The translations under genes were made by a program, and so were the position numbers. The notes under the pieces are model-generated. The model searched no databases, was not told where the DNA came from, and was given only the letters and a program-made list of their open reading frames with translations. From contig JBANAY010000003.1 in the NCBI GenBank assembly GCA_037952775.1, positions 2,604,001-2,668,000 of the forward strand: 64,000 nucleotides of DNA, given 5' to 3'. The stretch comes from Clonostachys chloroleuca. Lineage: Eukaryota; Ascomycota; Sordariomycetes; Hypocreales; Bionectriaceae. The first letter of the stretch is position 1, and every line of letters starts with the position of its first letter. This document shows positions 34,540-48,116 of the stretch, in pieces.

Positions 34540-35268
34540 ATCTGTCTCCTTGGAAATGCAATGTCCGAGGCAGTCGGGGATTCTATTCAGGTTTTTTGAG
34601 AGTTTTCCCTGTTTGCTGGCGCGTGGAGATCTGGATATACTAGCATGGCGTTCGGGAATATGGCATGGGGGACCAATCATGGGTTTGGCGGCATCGGGGA
34701 AGGAAAAGCAAAGTATATTATAGTATAGAAAGTAGATGACCTATTCGCATCTCTATCAACTATGATGTTCATCTGCCAGCTTACCAGCTTGGTTGAAACG
34801 ATGCCGCAAACAAGGATCCTCGCACTCGGCTTCCACCTTACAAAGTATTAGTGGGCCAGCGGATGACAATCTGGCCGACTGACAATTACGCGGCCTCTAA
34901 TGGGCCAGACGCTCAGCGAGATCAGCGAGAGCTCTCCACAATTCAGCGATTGAAGACCTACCCTAGCTCCAGCTGAACGCCATGTAGGCTTCTAGATTGT
35001 CGCTATCTGCGTCTGCGTGCTATCATCAGCCAGGTCTACAAATATCAGCTGACAGGATGACAAGCTCAAGGTTTGGAACGGCCGAAGTGCCATACTTCAG
35101 GCTCCTCACTCTCACCAAACGTCATTGTCTGTGTCATCCAGAAGACGGCACATCTCAACACTCAGCTACTGCGAACAGCTTCCTACAATTAATCAAGACT
35201 TACAAGGCTCACCTCGTCCATCCCAACATATCCGCCACCTGAATTACAACCACAACTCGTGAAAAATC
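34540..35268. other. Intergenic region before DUF1757-like gene
   Basis: Spacer between two same-strand genes. No gene, repeat or specific site recognised. Confidence 0.5.
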
Positions 35269-35793
35269 ATGTCGCGCTTCTTCCCCCACCCTCCCTACGC
35301 AGAGGACCAGCCCCTCCACCACACCATCCTCACCACCCACGTCCTCACCCGCGGCTTCACCGCCGGCGCCATCGTCGGCTCCCTCGTCTCCGCCTCCCGC
35401 CACGTCCTCTCCCCAGCCCGCCGCCAGCAGCCCGTCGCCCGCCTGGTCCCTCGCCTCCTCGCCTCCTCCTCCACCGGCGCCCTCGTCGGCGTCGGCCTCT
35501 CCGCCCTAGCCACCGTGGGTCGCATGTATGGTCGCGAGGAGATTGAGTGGCGGGACCGCAGCTGGCGACTGCTCGAGAACGAGGGCCAGCTCGAGACGGA
35601 CGACTGGACGTACGCGGGCATGGTGGCCGGGCCCGCGGTCCTGGCTGCCACGAGGGGAGGAGCGGCGATTGGGGGTTGGAGGGCCGTCGTGGGAGCCAGC
35701 GGGCTGGGGAGCATAGCAGGAATGCTTGGGTATATGACCTGGCGGTATGGCATTAACGGGGGCAAGTTCCCCAAGTCGGCTATTGCAAGATAG
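35269..35793 (+). CDS. Small hydrophobic membrane protein, DUF1757-like
   Basis: 174 residues, single exon. It begins MSRFFPHPPYAEDQPLHH, which resembles the start of the fungal DUF1757 family. Three or four glycine/alanine-rich hydrophobic segments follow (about 25-45, 60-85, 115-150), with small-residue packing as in Tim17-like proteins. A charged loop (REEIEWRDRSWRLLENEG) lies between them. Third codon positions in the first half are almost all C, stronger than in neighbours. Function unknown; location in an internal membrane, perhaps mitochondrial, is inference. Confidence 0.75.
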   Translation: MSRFFPHPPYAEDQPLHHTILTTHVLTRGFTAGAIVGSLVSASRHVLSPARRQQPVARLVPRLLASSSTGALVGVGLSALATVGRMYGREEIEWRDRSWRLLENEGQLETDDWTYAGMVAGPAVLAATRGGAAIGGWRAVVGASGLGSIAGMLGYMTWRYGINGGKFPKSAIAR

Positions 35794-36326
35794 AGACTTT
35801 TGTTGGACGAGTCGGCGTTAAGGCATGCGATGATTCTCTACTCAAACCCTCCAACTGGAGGGAAGGAATAAAAAAAGAAACTAGTAATGGATGCTGGTGT
35901 GCGTACCAGTACCTTTGTAGTAATACAATGATGAATGTATGATTACTTGAGAAAACAGACTTTGGACAGAATTCATAGTTGTAGGGGGTGATGAGTCTAG
36001 AAGTGCTTCCATTCAAGACGCGCGGAGTGAGCAATATGAATTCGTTTAGGAGCATCAATTAGCGTTTCATGTTAGTTTATGATAAATTACGACCCAATTG
36101 CCCTGAACACTCTGTTTAACCCATCCGCCTACCACCCAAAGCCTCGTCAAACATAAAAGTACATGATTCTGTCGTGGCAGACTTCATTCTGATTCCACCA
36201 AACGCCTTGCTGAGGAACAATACAACTGATTAGGAAAAAACAATCACATCTTGCACAATCCCACCCCTGTGCTCCGTCACCTCTCGAACCTCCATCCACT
36301 AGCTCCAACATGAGAGCCATGCGTAA
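35794..36326. other. Convergent intergenic region before TRA1 3' end
   Basis: Gap between the stops of two convergent genes. AT-rich, no gene seen. Confidence 0.5.
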
Positions 36327-39300
36327 TTACAGATAAGGCATCCACAAAGCATCGCACTGCGCCAGACTCATCGGGTTAACAGCCTTAGCGATAGCATCGA
36401 TGACTGTCTGGTTGGCAGGCAGATTGCCAGAAGGATTATGAGCTAGACTGATGGCCCTCTTGACCACAGACTCGCTATTGACCTGAACTGACTCGCGGAG
36501 CTGGTTCTCGCTGATGCTGTTTCTATGCGTGGTCTGTAACCAGAAGATCATTTCATCCCGCACAAACAAGGTCAGTGCGTGTTCCAGCTCTTGCTCGGGT
36601 TCTGTAAGGCATCGTGCGATAGCCATGAGCGAGCATGCAAAGATACCCTCGGTGGCCAAAGGACCCATCAGAACCTGCAAGTTGGGTGTCAACCGGAAGG
36701 GGACAGGCTCAGGATTCTGGAAAAATGGTTTCGTCGAGCTCATGTACGACATCAACTCTGATCCCCAAATGTTACCGGATCCACGGGCGATGTTCATCTT
36801 CTGCGGGTACCTGTTATGCATATAGAGAATATATGTCATGAACGTTAGCGCCGCTAGCTGGTACGAGAACTGCCGGCGGAAGAGCCAGAATTCTGTGAAG
36901 TGTGGGAACGCCTTCTGGAAATATTCGAGGGCCACTGTCTGAGGAACCCACTTCTCCTGGATTGCATTGAAGACTTCCAGCCGAGCTGTAGCAGTTTGCT
37001 CTGGCTTATTCTGTTCGATGTCGGTTAGCTCCTGTGTCATTATTGTAGCTTTGTTGCCTTGGAAACTTACAGTCATCTTCATCTCCAGAACTCCACGCAG
37101 CTTCTCCATGGTGAACAGAACAGGCTCGTCCTTGGACATACCCATCCGCCTGCAATGATCCTCGTACACCCCTTGCAAGGTGATGTAGGATGTGTCTTCT
37201 TGCACTATCCTGATATGAGGGGCGAGGGGCACCATCAACGGAAGTGTGAATTGAATGTCGCGGCGACGGCTCTCCTTCTTACGGCTGAGGGTCTGGTTCA
37301 GGCCCCTGAACAGTTGTAGGATACGCTCTTCCCGTCTGCAGTGTCTCGCGGCTGGGTGCTGCACAGCCCATGAATGCACGCTTCCGTCATGTCCTCGCAT
37401 TTTTAGTCGACGGTACGAACCGCTAATGGTTCGGACGAGATCGACATTGCTCAGGAAGCGTTCAATTCGAATAAAATCTTGATTTTTATCCTTGTGCTGG
37501 AGGTACTGTCCTGGAATCTCCACCTCGTCAAACTTCTGGTATCGGAACTCACTGAGGTGCGGGGACGAGGCTTCCAGCGATTGTCGGGTGACACGGCGAT
37601 CAAGCTTCTCCTCAAACTTGTCTCTCCACTTTCGCAGCTTGTGGATGTATTCGTACATGGTGGGCTTGACCTCAACGAAATCGGCCTCAAAGGATTTCTT
37701 GATATGGGAGGGCAGAATCGTCTCCGCAAAGCGAGTAATGTTCAGTTCAGTGGCAGATGGAAGCTTGACGCTCTTAGCAAACGAGGCTGGAGTGCGACTG
37801 ACATACGCCAAGGCATCATTTAGAAGAGCAACAATAAGGCGGTATGCATCTTCATCGGGAGGGCACTTGAAATGCTTCTGTATCTGATCCACCATTGTCT
37901 CCATTGACAAGGCCAAGAGAGGGAATGCGGTCTTGAGAACCGCCATGATTTCTTCAGTGAGCTCCCAAGGTGGTTTCTTTTCTGTACTCTGGGGAGCCGT
38001 TGCGTTCGCAGGAGTAGGTGTAGCAGTTGCCGGCGCGCCCTCTTCCTTGGTTTCCGTCTTCACCTCTGTCTTGGGCTGAGTGGTGTCGTTGCCGCCGGCA
38101 GTACCGGGGCGCGACGCTGACCCTTCGGTCTTAGGAGGTTCTTGTTTGGTCTGCTGGGGCGAAGCATTGGGCTTTCCACTGGCAGCAGCGGCAGCTGCCT
38201 GGTTCGCCAGGCCCCGTTGTCTGGCCTTCTCTTTCGCTTCCTGGCTCTTCTTGATTACGAGCATGTCTTCCCGGTTGGTCCGAAGCTGGAAGTACAGAGC
38301 CTGGGGATAGGATTTCGCAATTCTAACGAGAATCTGGTAAACCTTTGGCGCTTCTTTGTGCCCAAGACCGGTAAGCAACTGGGGAATGAAGGTAATCCAG
38401 TACCACACCGGGGTCTCGCCCTTGAAATCCTCGAAACCCATGGCAATGGAGCCCTTAGCATCATCCAGGCTGAGTAACCAAAGAATACGAGCAAGGAGCT
38501 TGCGAGACTTTGCGTTCTTGTAGCTTCCAGCAGCCTGGAGGTACGATGTCAGAGCTTGCCGGGCTGCATTCAGATCCGTTGGTTCCGAGTTGAACTTCCT
38601 GTCGTTGAAGTATCCCCACTCGGCCCAAGCCTTGGCAGCTGAGATGTCAAAGTACAAAGCTGTACCGTACGCATTGTCGGCCTCATCCTTCTGGTTCAAC
38701 TTCTCCAAGAACATGCCCTTTAGAGTATAGAACTCAGCCTTTTGCTGAGGGCTGAAGTAGTTGAGATTGGTGTTGTTGATTACATCAAGACCACTTGAGA
38801 GTTCCTCTGGATTCTCATAATGACATTTAGCCTGCTCACGAAGTTTCAAGAATGCCTCCTGAATCTCGATGTTGGGTAGCGTATAGATACGACTGAGCTG
38901 ACTGATGCATACTTCAGGCAAACTGTGCTTTCGTGCCACATGAGCAAATCGGTTGATAATCCATGCAGTTTCGTGATAGCCACGGTATGCGAATGACGAG
39001 GCACCACTGCTGTTTTGTTGACCTTGAGGGGGAAGCAGCTGAAGATAGGTTTGGTTGATAAGACCAAAGATATGTTGCCTCCAGGTGACAAGATCTTGCC
39101 AAGCCGTGATATCGTCCCAAACGTTGGGCAATCGGTCCCGCCAGGCTCCAAGAAGCAACTTCAGCTCACCAGATTTGACATCAAGATTGGTTGAGTTGGT
39201 GTTGGCTAAGCTCTGGCAAATAACACTGGCATCATGAAGCTCAACGAGTTGCTGGAAGTTTTGAAGAAGGGGAATATGAGCATTGGTAAGCCGATCAGGA

Positions 39301-42300
39301 AGTTGGTGCCACTTCCGGATTGATAGTTGGATCGCTTCATCGCAGACACGGACAAACTCATTTTGTGGTTCTTGTCCATTGTGGAACTTGAGCAGAGACA
39401 TGAAAGCCTGGAAAAAGGCTCGTCTTGGCGTAGGGGCATCCATAACACCTTGGATCACAGCGTTGACAGCATCCCTCTGTGGTTCCTCCTGCCACATTTC
39501 CGTGTTGCGCCAGGCGCATTCCAGGAGAAGGTCCTGGAAGTTCTCGTGTTTGGCAAAGTCCTGAAGAATCTCCCATTGCTGCAGTTTCTGTGCGCACAGC
39601 ACCCAGTGATCCTCCCAGAGCATGTATTCGGCCTGTCCAAAAGGAATGACTCCGGTCCTTGCTTTGATCTGAGCGTTCTCGTACAACTTCTGGGCCTTGT
39701 CCCACATGCCATTCTGCTCGTAGGAAAGCGCAGCGTTGGTCTCCATAAATTGAGACCTCCTTCGCCATGTTCCATAGAATAAGTCTTCCTCCTGGAGAGA
39801 CGAGTACATTTCGACAAGAGCATCGAGGTTGCTCTCACGAACCTTGGCCGAATCGCTGATTGGCTTGATGGCAGCATTCTCTAGTTGCACCATGGCGGTG
39901 TACCAGGCATCGTACGTCTTTCCAGCGAATTTCAACACATGAGGAGGGAGTTTGCATTCAGGCCACGTTCGGGCCGCACCTTCGATAAGAGACTGAACCA
40001 CATTAGGGCGCTTGTCGATCTGACGGCTATGGAAGTCTTTTGTTAAGAGAACAACCAACCCACGCTCGAGTTCTATTCGCTCGTCCCGTGCAGTCGAAGA
40101 CCAGAAAAGTGGGAAAAGAGTGACCCATACTTCATGGGCCAGCTGAGAATCAATGTGCTGCAGCTGAATGAGAGGCTCGATGATATCCCGAACCTTGACG
40201 TCGCCAATTTCTGTCATAAATCGCCGATGCTTGGCCATAAACGTGTCGAATTTGTCATCTGACATCAGTGTTGGTTCTCTGTGCTCTTTCTCCTTTGAAT
40301 AGACTGCAGCAAGTTGAGAAGCAGACAAGACCTTGAAGTCGGTATGGTGAAGCTGAATATTTGTACTCATCTCAACACCGCCTAGCAGCAGCTGGGAGGC
40401 CTGTGCTAACCAGTACGAGTCTGCCAGCATGTCCCAATTTTGAGAGTTTAGCACATACGCAAGCCGTGCACTCGATGTTTTCGACAAACTCTTGTCGAAG
40501 ATAGTCATGAAGCGGTTGCGCATCTGATGGTCAACAGCACGGGTGCCGATGAGGAAGGCATGCTCCATTCGTACAGTTAGCTCAGTGCGAGTGATCTTTG
40601 GATCCTCGTAGATTTGGATCACAAGCTCCAGAAACTTGGACAGCATAGTTGGATCTTGTCGATGTTCAAAGGACAGCATTTTGTGGAGAACAGCGGTCTT
40701 CTCCTTAAGCGTGGGCCAGGTTCCCTCTGATCGGAACACCCAGCCCTGAACCATGCTCAGGATCTCCTCACACAATCCAATGTGCATCGACTTTTCTACC
40801 AGAGTCGCCAGGACACTCAGGAAAGGTCGTCTGTGGTCACCAAGTTGTTCCATACGCAAGGCCACTACCTGGATCTCCTTGATCATGATCCTTGTTTGAA
40901 TCTCGAGATCGTGGGCATTCATTTCCACAGGAGGGTTGCTAGCATCTTGGGTAGGGGGCTGCTTGATCCCAGCAGCTTGTCCGGCAACTATATTATAGTG
41001 CTGGACATGTTCCCTGGCATGCTTGCTTTGTAAAGCTTTCATGAGGGATGGAATGTGCTGGTCGATGACGGTAGGTTTCCTGTTGCCTATTGACCACAGA
41101 ATGTTGACACCAGAAACGTATGAGCTATTGTTCATCGCTTCAGTCGCCACTTGTGAGAGATGGGCTATAAATTCGGATGTTTGAGTTTCTGGCTCGCCAT
41201 CGGCATCCGCATCGTCCATTGGTGTGTCTTCTGGAACAGCATCGAGAACTCGCTTGATGATAGGCTTGAGATCCCTACCATCATCGTACTTCTTGTCGGC
41301 AGAGTGTAGGCAGTCCTGAATTTCAGGGTTCTCACTCTTCAAGCACTTCTCTAGCACCTTCTGCACAGCTGGCATATTTGATCGAACCCAATCATCCGAC
41401 TTGGAGTTGAGAACAATGCGTACAACTTGCAAGGTGTTGATGATATTGGTGAGGAACTTGTCGTCGTATTTCTCCTTATCAGACGGATCCGTGTTGAGGA
41501 TCGTCTGTGTTTTGTCACTAGCAAGGATGACATCCGTGACGTTGGGGAACAAATCTAGTTCTAAATCTCCCCAGTAACGAGGCTGGACAAGATGATGGAA
41601 CAAGGCCATGGCTCGCTTGCAGAGGTCAGATGGAGGGGGACTAAGAGGGAGTACGGAGGTGTTCTCAACACGAGGTTTCGCCGAAGGCAGTTCATATCTC
41701 TCATGCAGCTGTGCGATGAACTCGACCAGATACTTGAGCATCTTAAGACGGAACACTGGTGGAAGTTGATACTCAGGTCTCTCGACTGGGGCGGTTTGCT
41801 GAGGCGTTGATACCGCGGGTTGTCCTCCAAGAGACTCTCCCTCAAGTTTCCGCTTCTTGGAGTTGGGAGATTCAGAGACCGATCGAACTTCCTGCTCCGA
41901 AAATGGTTTGCCTTCAACTCGCCACTGTTCCCAGGTCCAGATCAGGTCCATCATATTAAGAGCCAGCTTTCTGCTTTCGTGTGACGGGTTGGGGGGTACC
42001 GCAACTTTCCGGAGTGACGTGATAAGGAGAATCATGTACTTGTCGCGCGCATCAAAAAATAGGCGCGGATTTTTGACGAGGAAGTGGAAGATGCTCGTCA
42101 TTTGCTGCACATTCTGGCCCTCATCCGCAAGGATCCTTCGAGGAGCCAAAGCCCAAGCCAGTGACCTCTCACCACCCTGAGCGCTATATCTTTTAGGTAG
42201 TACTGGGGCGATCAACTCAAGGGCTTGGGTGACTAGAGCGCGACCCTCATTCTGATTTGTTTTGAGCAGAGACAAATAGACTTGAGAAACAATCTTGATT

Positions 42301-45300
42301 GGTGTCTCGTAGATTGAGATGAAGAAACCAATAACAACATAAGCGGCATGCTTGTTGATAATGTCGTCAAGACGAATAGAGGTATAGCCAAACTTAATGA
42401 TATCCTTTTTCGCCGCCAATAGTGCTGTATGATAATATTTGACAAGCATTGCGGAAAACTGTAGTAGTTCAAACCGAGTGTGATCGATTCCAGGCTGAGC
42501 TTGGTCATCAGCAGCTCCCTCAGGATTGGTTTTCCAAATCTTTGTGCTGACAGATTCGATGACGGAGCGATCGATCAACTTGTGAGTCTTATTCTGCTTC
42601 CGGGTCTGCCAGTGCCTCATCACATCCATGGCAACAATCGGGTTGACAATGTAATGCAACAAGAAGTATTTCGTCTTGTTCGAATCATTTTTCCCTGCGT
42701 ACACTTCCAGGCAGCGGAGTATTGTTGTCCTCCAAAAATCAACAGAGTCATCGGAAATAATATGCTCATAAAGGAAAGTAAAAAGGTTCTGTGTGGAGCG
42801 CAGCTCTTCTGCCGTTACTGAAGCGACCAGACTGAAAAGACTGTCCAAGTCCTTGGGAGTCTGCTCAAGTGCCTTCACCAAGATGGTCATGAGCTGCTCA
42901 GATGCCTGATAAGAAGCCAATCGAAGGTGAGCTGGAAGTGTGCAGCTTCGCTGATGGTGCTCGAAATCTTTTCCAATTGTCTTCAGCCAAGAAACGACTT
43001 CCTTCTTGGCTAACCAGGTACTTGCATTCGGGTAGTGACACATCGACTCTAGAATGTGCACAGCATTAATCATTCCGATGAATTTAACGTCTCCTCCCTG
43101 TGCAATGAGTTCATTGCATTTAGTCATTAATCCATCAATGGATTCGACGGCAATTTCCCGTAGCGGCGAGCTATCGTTATGAGCGACTGCTTGAGCTAGA
43201 AGGCGACCGTATTTCAGGTCGCCCAGCTTATCCGCCAAGTACGCCCAAAGTTCCTTGGGATATCGATTGATGTATCGATATATGGGGAGTCGGAATGGGC
43301 TATGGTGTGTTCTTCGAAGCCTCTCCTCCAGAGTCAGGAAGTACTCAATCAGTCGCTCCTCGAATTCCTCAGCAGGGGCTGGGAGCAAGTGGAAAATATT
43401 TAAGATCGCGGCGATGACCTTCATTTGAGCATTCTGTTCGAAATACGTAAAGGAAATCTGCTGCCACATGTTGGGCTCAACAATATGGTCGATTTGATCA
43501 AGCAGACGAGTGCCAATCTCCTTCTTGAAATAGCTTGTCAGCAGCTTCAGAAGTCTGGAAAGGTTATCAAGGCCAGCAGTCGTCAGACGTTTGGGGTCCT
43601 GAAGACTTTGAAGAACGGGCTTCAGTCCACCTTGAAGAAGGTCCTTGGGCAAACGTCTATCCACACTAAGAACAGACTTCAAAGCATCATGCGCAGCAAG
43701 AATGGTCGGCTTGGACTCGGAGTAGAGACATTTGAAGTACACAATCAGAATCCTTGACTTGCTTGGCGAGTTGGCGAATTCTTCGCAGCCCATCGCAGTA
43801 CTCAACAGCTTGATGCAGGAAACCCTCAAGTTTACAATGTGCTCGTGGGTCCGATACTCGGCGGGTTTATTGGCGAGGGACTCATCATTGGCGTCAGCCA
43901 GTGCGAGTGATTCCATGAGGAGTCGGTTCAAATTCTCGTCGAACGGAATCCAATTACTCTTAAGACCGAGATGATATGTCATGCCATTGATGTAGCCAAT
44001 CTGTGTGGCAAATGGCAAAGCTCTCAAGGGCTTAGCATAGATGGGTTGCAGGAACCTCTCTTTGTAGGGCTCAAGTAGTTCCCAGACCTCGCAGCTGGCG
44101 GCACTGGCGATCAACTCGAGGGATTGTCTTGCAGCCTCACGTACGTGCTTGTTCATGTGGCACAACTCGTTGTTGAAGAGCATACAAATTTGAGCCAGTC
44201 TGGGCTGTTTCTGCGGCGCTTGACCTTGCTGGTGTGGGATTGGCAGTGTATCCTCCTTCTTGATATTCTTTGTGATACGCGCAAGCAAAACCTTCAGACT
44301 CGACTGGGCTAGGCGTCTGGTTTTCTCAGGGAGGTCCTGGGGCATGTCCTTGATCACGTACATCAAGGCACGGATGAACTCAGTCTGTTTCGTTGCAACC
44401 CAAGCATCACCTAGATCTAGTTCAGTAAGCAGGAAGTGGATACCAAGGCTGCCTCCAGTCTTCGTGAACCATTCTTCCTCATAGCAGCTGTGACAGAACG
44501 TGCTACTTAGGCGGTTGAAGAAGGGTAGATGCCAGACACTGGCCTCGGAACCCAAGATTGTCACGAAGGAGTCATAAAGCTCCCGAATACAGTTCTGGGA
44601 GGCTTCACGGACCTCGGGGTGATCGGATGCGAGGGACTCCACGATAGCCTCGGAAAGAACTTTGGTGTCAATGCATAGAGGGCCCTCGCCCGCCTTCGGA
44701 TCGAATGGATTGTGCTTCTTAAGCTCCACCAACGAACGCCCGACTTCAATGAGTGCGAAATGACGACAGATATTGAGCAAGAAGGCCTGCGACTCTTCTT
44801 GGAATTCCGGCATTGACTGTGTGAATAACACAGCCTTCAAAAGCCTCTTGACTATTTGGTCCTGCTCCTCCTTCTTGGGGATAGATCTCTCGCGGTCAGA
44901 GATCTCAAAAGGCGCGAAGTTCACATCCAGTTTCCGAGCTAAGAAATCCTGTGCTTGTAGTCGTACAATTCGAGGTAAGTCGTCGGGAAGCTGGTCGAAG
45001 CCAATCCGGAGTTTGATGTTTGCCTTGATGAACTGGAGAGCCTGCTGTTTGTAATAGCCGTCAAACTGGCGCGACTGGTTATTCTTAGAGTTACGGGGCA
45101 CCTCCATCAACTTCTGAATCGCTGCATCAATTCCAACTTCTGCAGGGAAGGCACGGTCTTTCTTCGATCCAATTAGACGCACGTCGAAGCTGCTGGGATC
45201 CTCGGCATATTCCTTGTACCTGAGAGGAACCGCGTTTGTCATAAACTTTCGGTTTCTGCCGCCCAGCTTACCCAGAATTCTCAAGGTTGTGTGAGCGTGG

Positions 45301-48116
45301 AAGTGGTTATATGGATGAGGCCTCAGGTGATCGAACAAAGCAGTCATAAGCTCATCAATAACTGGCGCCATAATGGGGTCCAGATAGTCTGCAGTCAGAT
45401 TGTCGACGCAGAGCTCCAGTGTTCTCAGCCCCTGGCCAACAAGATCGGTACCCGCGCGCAAAGCAACTACTAGTGGTCGCATCAGAAAACTGAGATGTGG
45501 GAGCAGGTGACTCAAGCGAGCAGGCACTGTCAGACAGAGCTCGACATACAAGTCACGGTCGCTGGGCTTCCTTGCGGCCATGAGGAGGTTGTTGAGAACA
45601 TCAAGAAGCATTTCGAGGAGAGGCAGAATCTGCTTGTATAGTTGCTCAAACTTGCCACCGCCAATGCTACGGAAGAGGGATCTCAGCAACAGGAAGTAGT
45701 TAATTGGCTCCTCAGCCTTTGTTGAAAGCTCAATTGACTTGGTGACAATGTTGACGACATGTGGGAGGAGTACCTGCTCGTTCTGTGGAGCAAATAGCGT
45801 AACCGCCATGAAAGCGAGCTTGAAGAGACGTAGCAGAATTGACGACTTTCTCACATCAGCAGAGCCAACTTGGTCGATGCGTTCCATCAAGAATTGGAGA
45901 AGCATCCCGCAAAAACTTGGCGATGTTGCTTCGCTAGCGAGAAAGAACTGCGGAATATGCAGAAGGGCGGTATGCTCGAAAATCATGTCATAGAGCCTTG
46001 GAATCTCCCGTTGAAAAGCCTCATGAAATGTGGCAGGGTCGATGCAGTGGAAGACGGTGGCAAAAGTCTCAAGAAGCTCCTTCTCCTCCTTACTACTGGA
46101 GATCATATAGAAGTTTGCCATGTACTCCACAGGAGAAGAATACTGAGGCTCGGCTGTTGGCTTCTCGATCTCGTAGTAGCGGAAGACATAGGCACCCTCA
46201 CGGAAAAGTTTGACGATCACTTCGACCTCCTCTGCGTTGAAGCCATAGGAAACGTCCTGCCAGTGGGTTGGAACGGTAGCAATGTCAAGCTTAAGATCGA
46301 CATTGCAGGTTCTAAGCTGGTAAAATGTGTTCTTCAAGCCATTCATAAGGTTTCGGAACAGGAATTTGTTGTCTGCCACTGGGTCATTAGCCCTGTCTCG
46401 GGGATTTGATGTCTTAATCGGCATAGCTGAGAAGATATCGATCTCGTCCCATTCAGGCGCCTTATCCTTCTCAGCTTGTGGATCCGGTTGGCCACCCTCC
46501 AATTGTTGGTGGTATATCTTCGAAAGCTTCTTCGCGTTATTATATTGGCGATTCATGGCGGCAAACTTGTCTCCAATAGCATTAAGGATCATGATCAAGT
46601 AGTGTCGAGCATCGTTCTTGTTGGGTAGCTTTGCAATGCATTCAGCCATATTAAGCAGAAGCTTGGCGCTCATCGTTTGAAAGCTCGTTCCGGGGAAATT
46701 ATCCTGGAGATTCTTGGTGTAGACCTCAACAGTCTTGCGAATTTGCTCAGGGCTCAAAGAATCCCGCACATGATGAATGAGATCAGCTAGCATGCTATAC
46801 GCCAAAGGTCGCATGGTTTCATAAACAGTCAGACCGTCGCCCGTCAATGTTCGCTCATCCAAAAGCTCATCGATCTTTGGAAGAAAAATGGTCCTGAAGT
46901 TATAGTTGATGATATGCCGGATAGCGACTAGCAACTCCTTCCGGGTACCGGACTTCTCTCGCGGGCAGTCCTTGAGCAGCCTGACCACTATTCCGGGCAA
47001 ATTAGGGAGAAAGTCTGAGAGCTGGTTTGCATACTGTCTAAGCAGATAGGCCAGAAAACTCATTGTCTTGACTTGCGCCGTGATCATGTCACCGAAAGCA
47101 GCCCTATTTTTAATGCCTGAACTGACACCAGTATGAATTTGGCCTTTCGCGGCAGCATCCGCGTGTGCTTGCTGCTGAGCACTGGCCTGTACCGAAAGTA
47201 CATTCTTGATTAACGGAACAAATGCCTTGACATTCTGTTGTACAGTGTTGCGGTAGATCTGGAAAATCGAAACAACGATGATGGGGCATTCGGATAGAAC
47301 CTTGAAGGACCGCATGCCCTTCAAAAGCGATAGATTTTGCTGCTGAGGATCCGGTCCAAGATCAGGAACGGCGGCTACAGGTGATCCCGGCCGAGGAGAC
47401 TGGAAATTGGTCTGGGTGCTTCCTGGCGTCGACGGCGCGGCGGCTGCTGCGAGCTGTGAATTTACAGGCTGCGAATTTCCGGGGCCTGTTGGGTTATCCA
47501 GCTGTTCTCTGACGACGCTCTCCATCTGTTCAAACAGCTCTTGAATGAGTGTCAAGAAATCCTGGACCTTGCCCTGCAGCACCTTGTGCTGGTGGCGCAT
47601 AATGTCCGAGATAATCTTTACGCAAAGGGTAGCATTTTCCTCGTTATCGTTCCGAACAAGACCCATCAATAAGTCGACAATCTCGGGGGCGAAAGGCTCG
47701 AAGGGCTCGGTCGGCGAAGGGCTGGTGGGAAGACGATGCAGGACCTCTAAAATGCAGTGGCGGAGCCTCTGTGTATAATTCGTTAGGTTTGTACCAATTG
47801 ATGGTTTTGGGGAGAACAGAACGAACCTGCTCCATGTTGTTGCTTTGAAAAATACATTGTCCGCGCAAGATGTTGATGAAAATGGGCATCAATCTCTTGA
47901 GGAACGGGGAGTATATAGGACCAGTGGTGTAGTGATCCAAGCTATCGCGTAAAGTCGTCGCAGCTTCAAGTTTCAATTTCGTATCTAGAAGGCATAGAAA
48001 GTTAGTAAATATTGGTCCGTTCGATGATGAAGGCACGTGGTATAGAGGAATTGAACAGTACCCGTCTCAGGAATACTGAGACGCTTTACGACGTCATCAA
48101 TAGTGGTTCCCGACAT
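36327..48116 (-). CDS. TRA1: SAGA/NuA4 scaffold Tra1 (TRRAP), PIKK-family pseudokinase
   Basis: Giant activator-binding subunit shared by the SAGA and NuA4 histone acetyltransferase complexes. Exons 48116-48062, 47984-47827 and 47768-36327 encode about 3,884 residues, close to yeast Tra1. The first two exons give [13 protein letters not shown] then [18 protein letters not shown]. Most of the protein is HEAT/TPR-like helical repeat, then a FAT region, and then a PI3K-like domain from about 37700 downward. There the usual kinase HRD-type loop and DFG are absent (the position reads [16 protein letters not shown]), as expected for this inactive family member. A FATC end closes the protein ([12 protein letters not shown]). 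A Lys/Gln/Pro/Thr-rich disordered insert lies near 38000-38250. The main exon is 11.4 kb without a stop. Confidence 0.97.
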
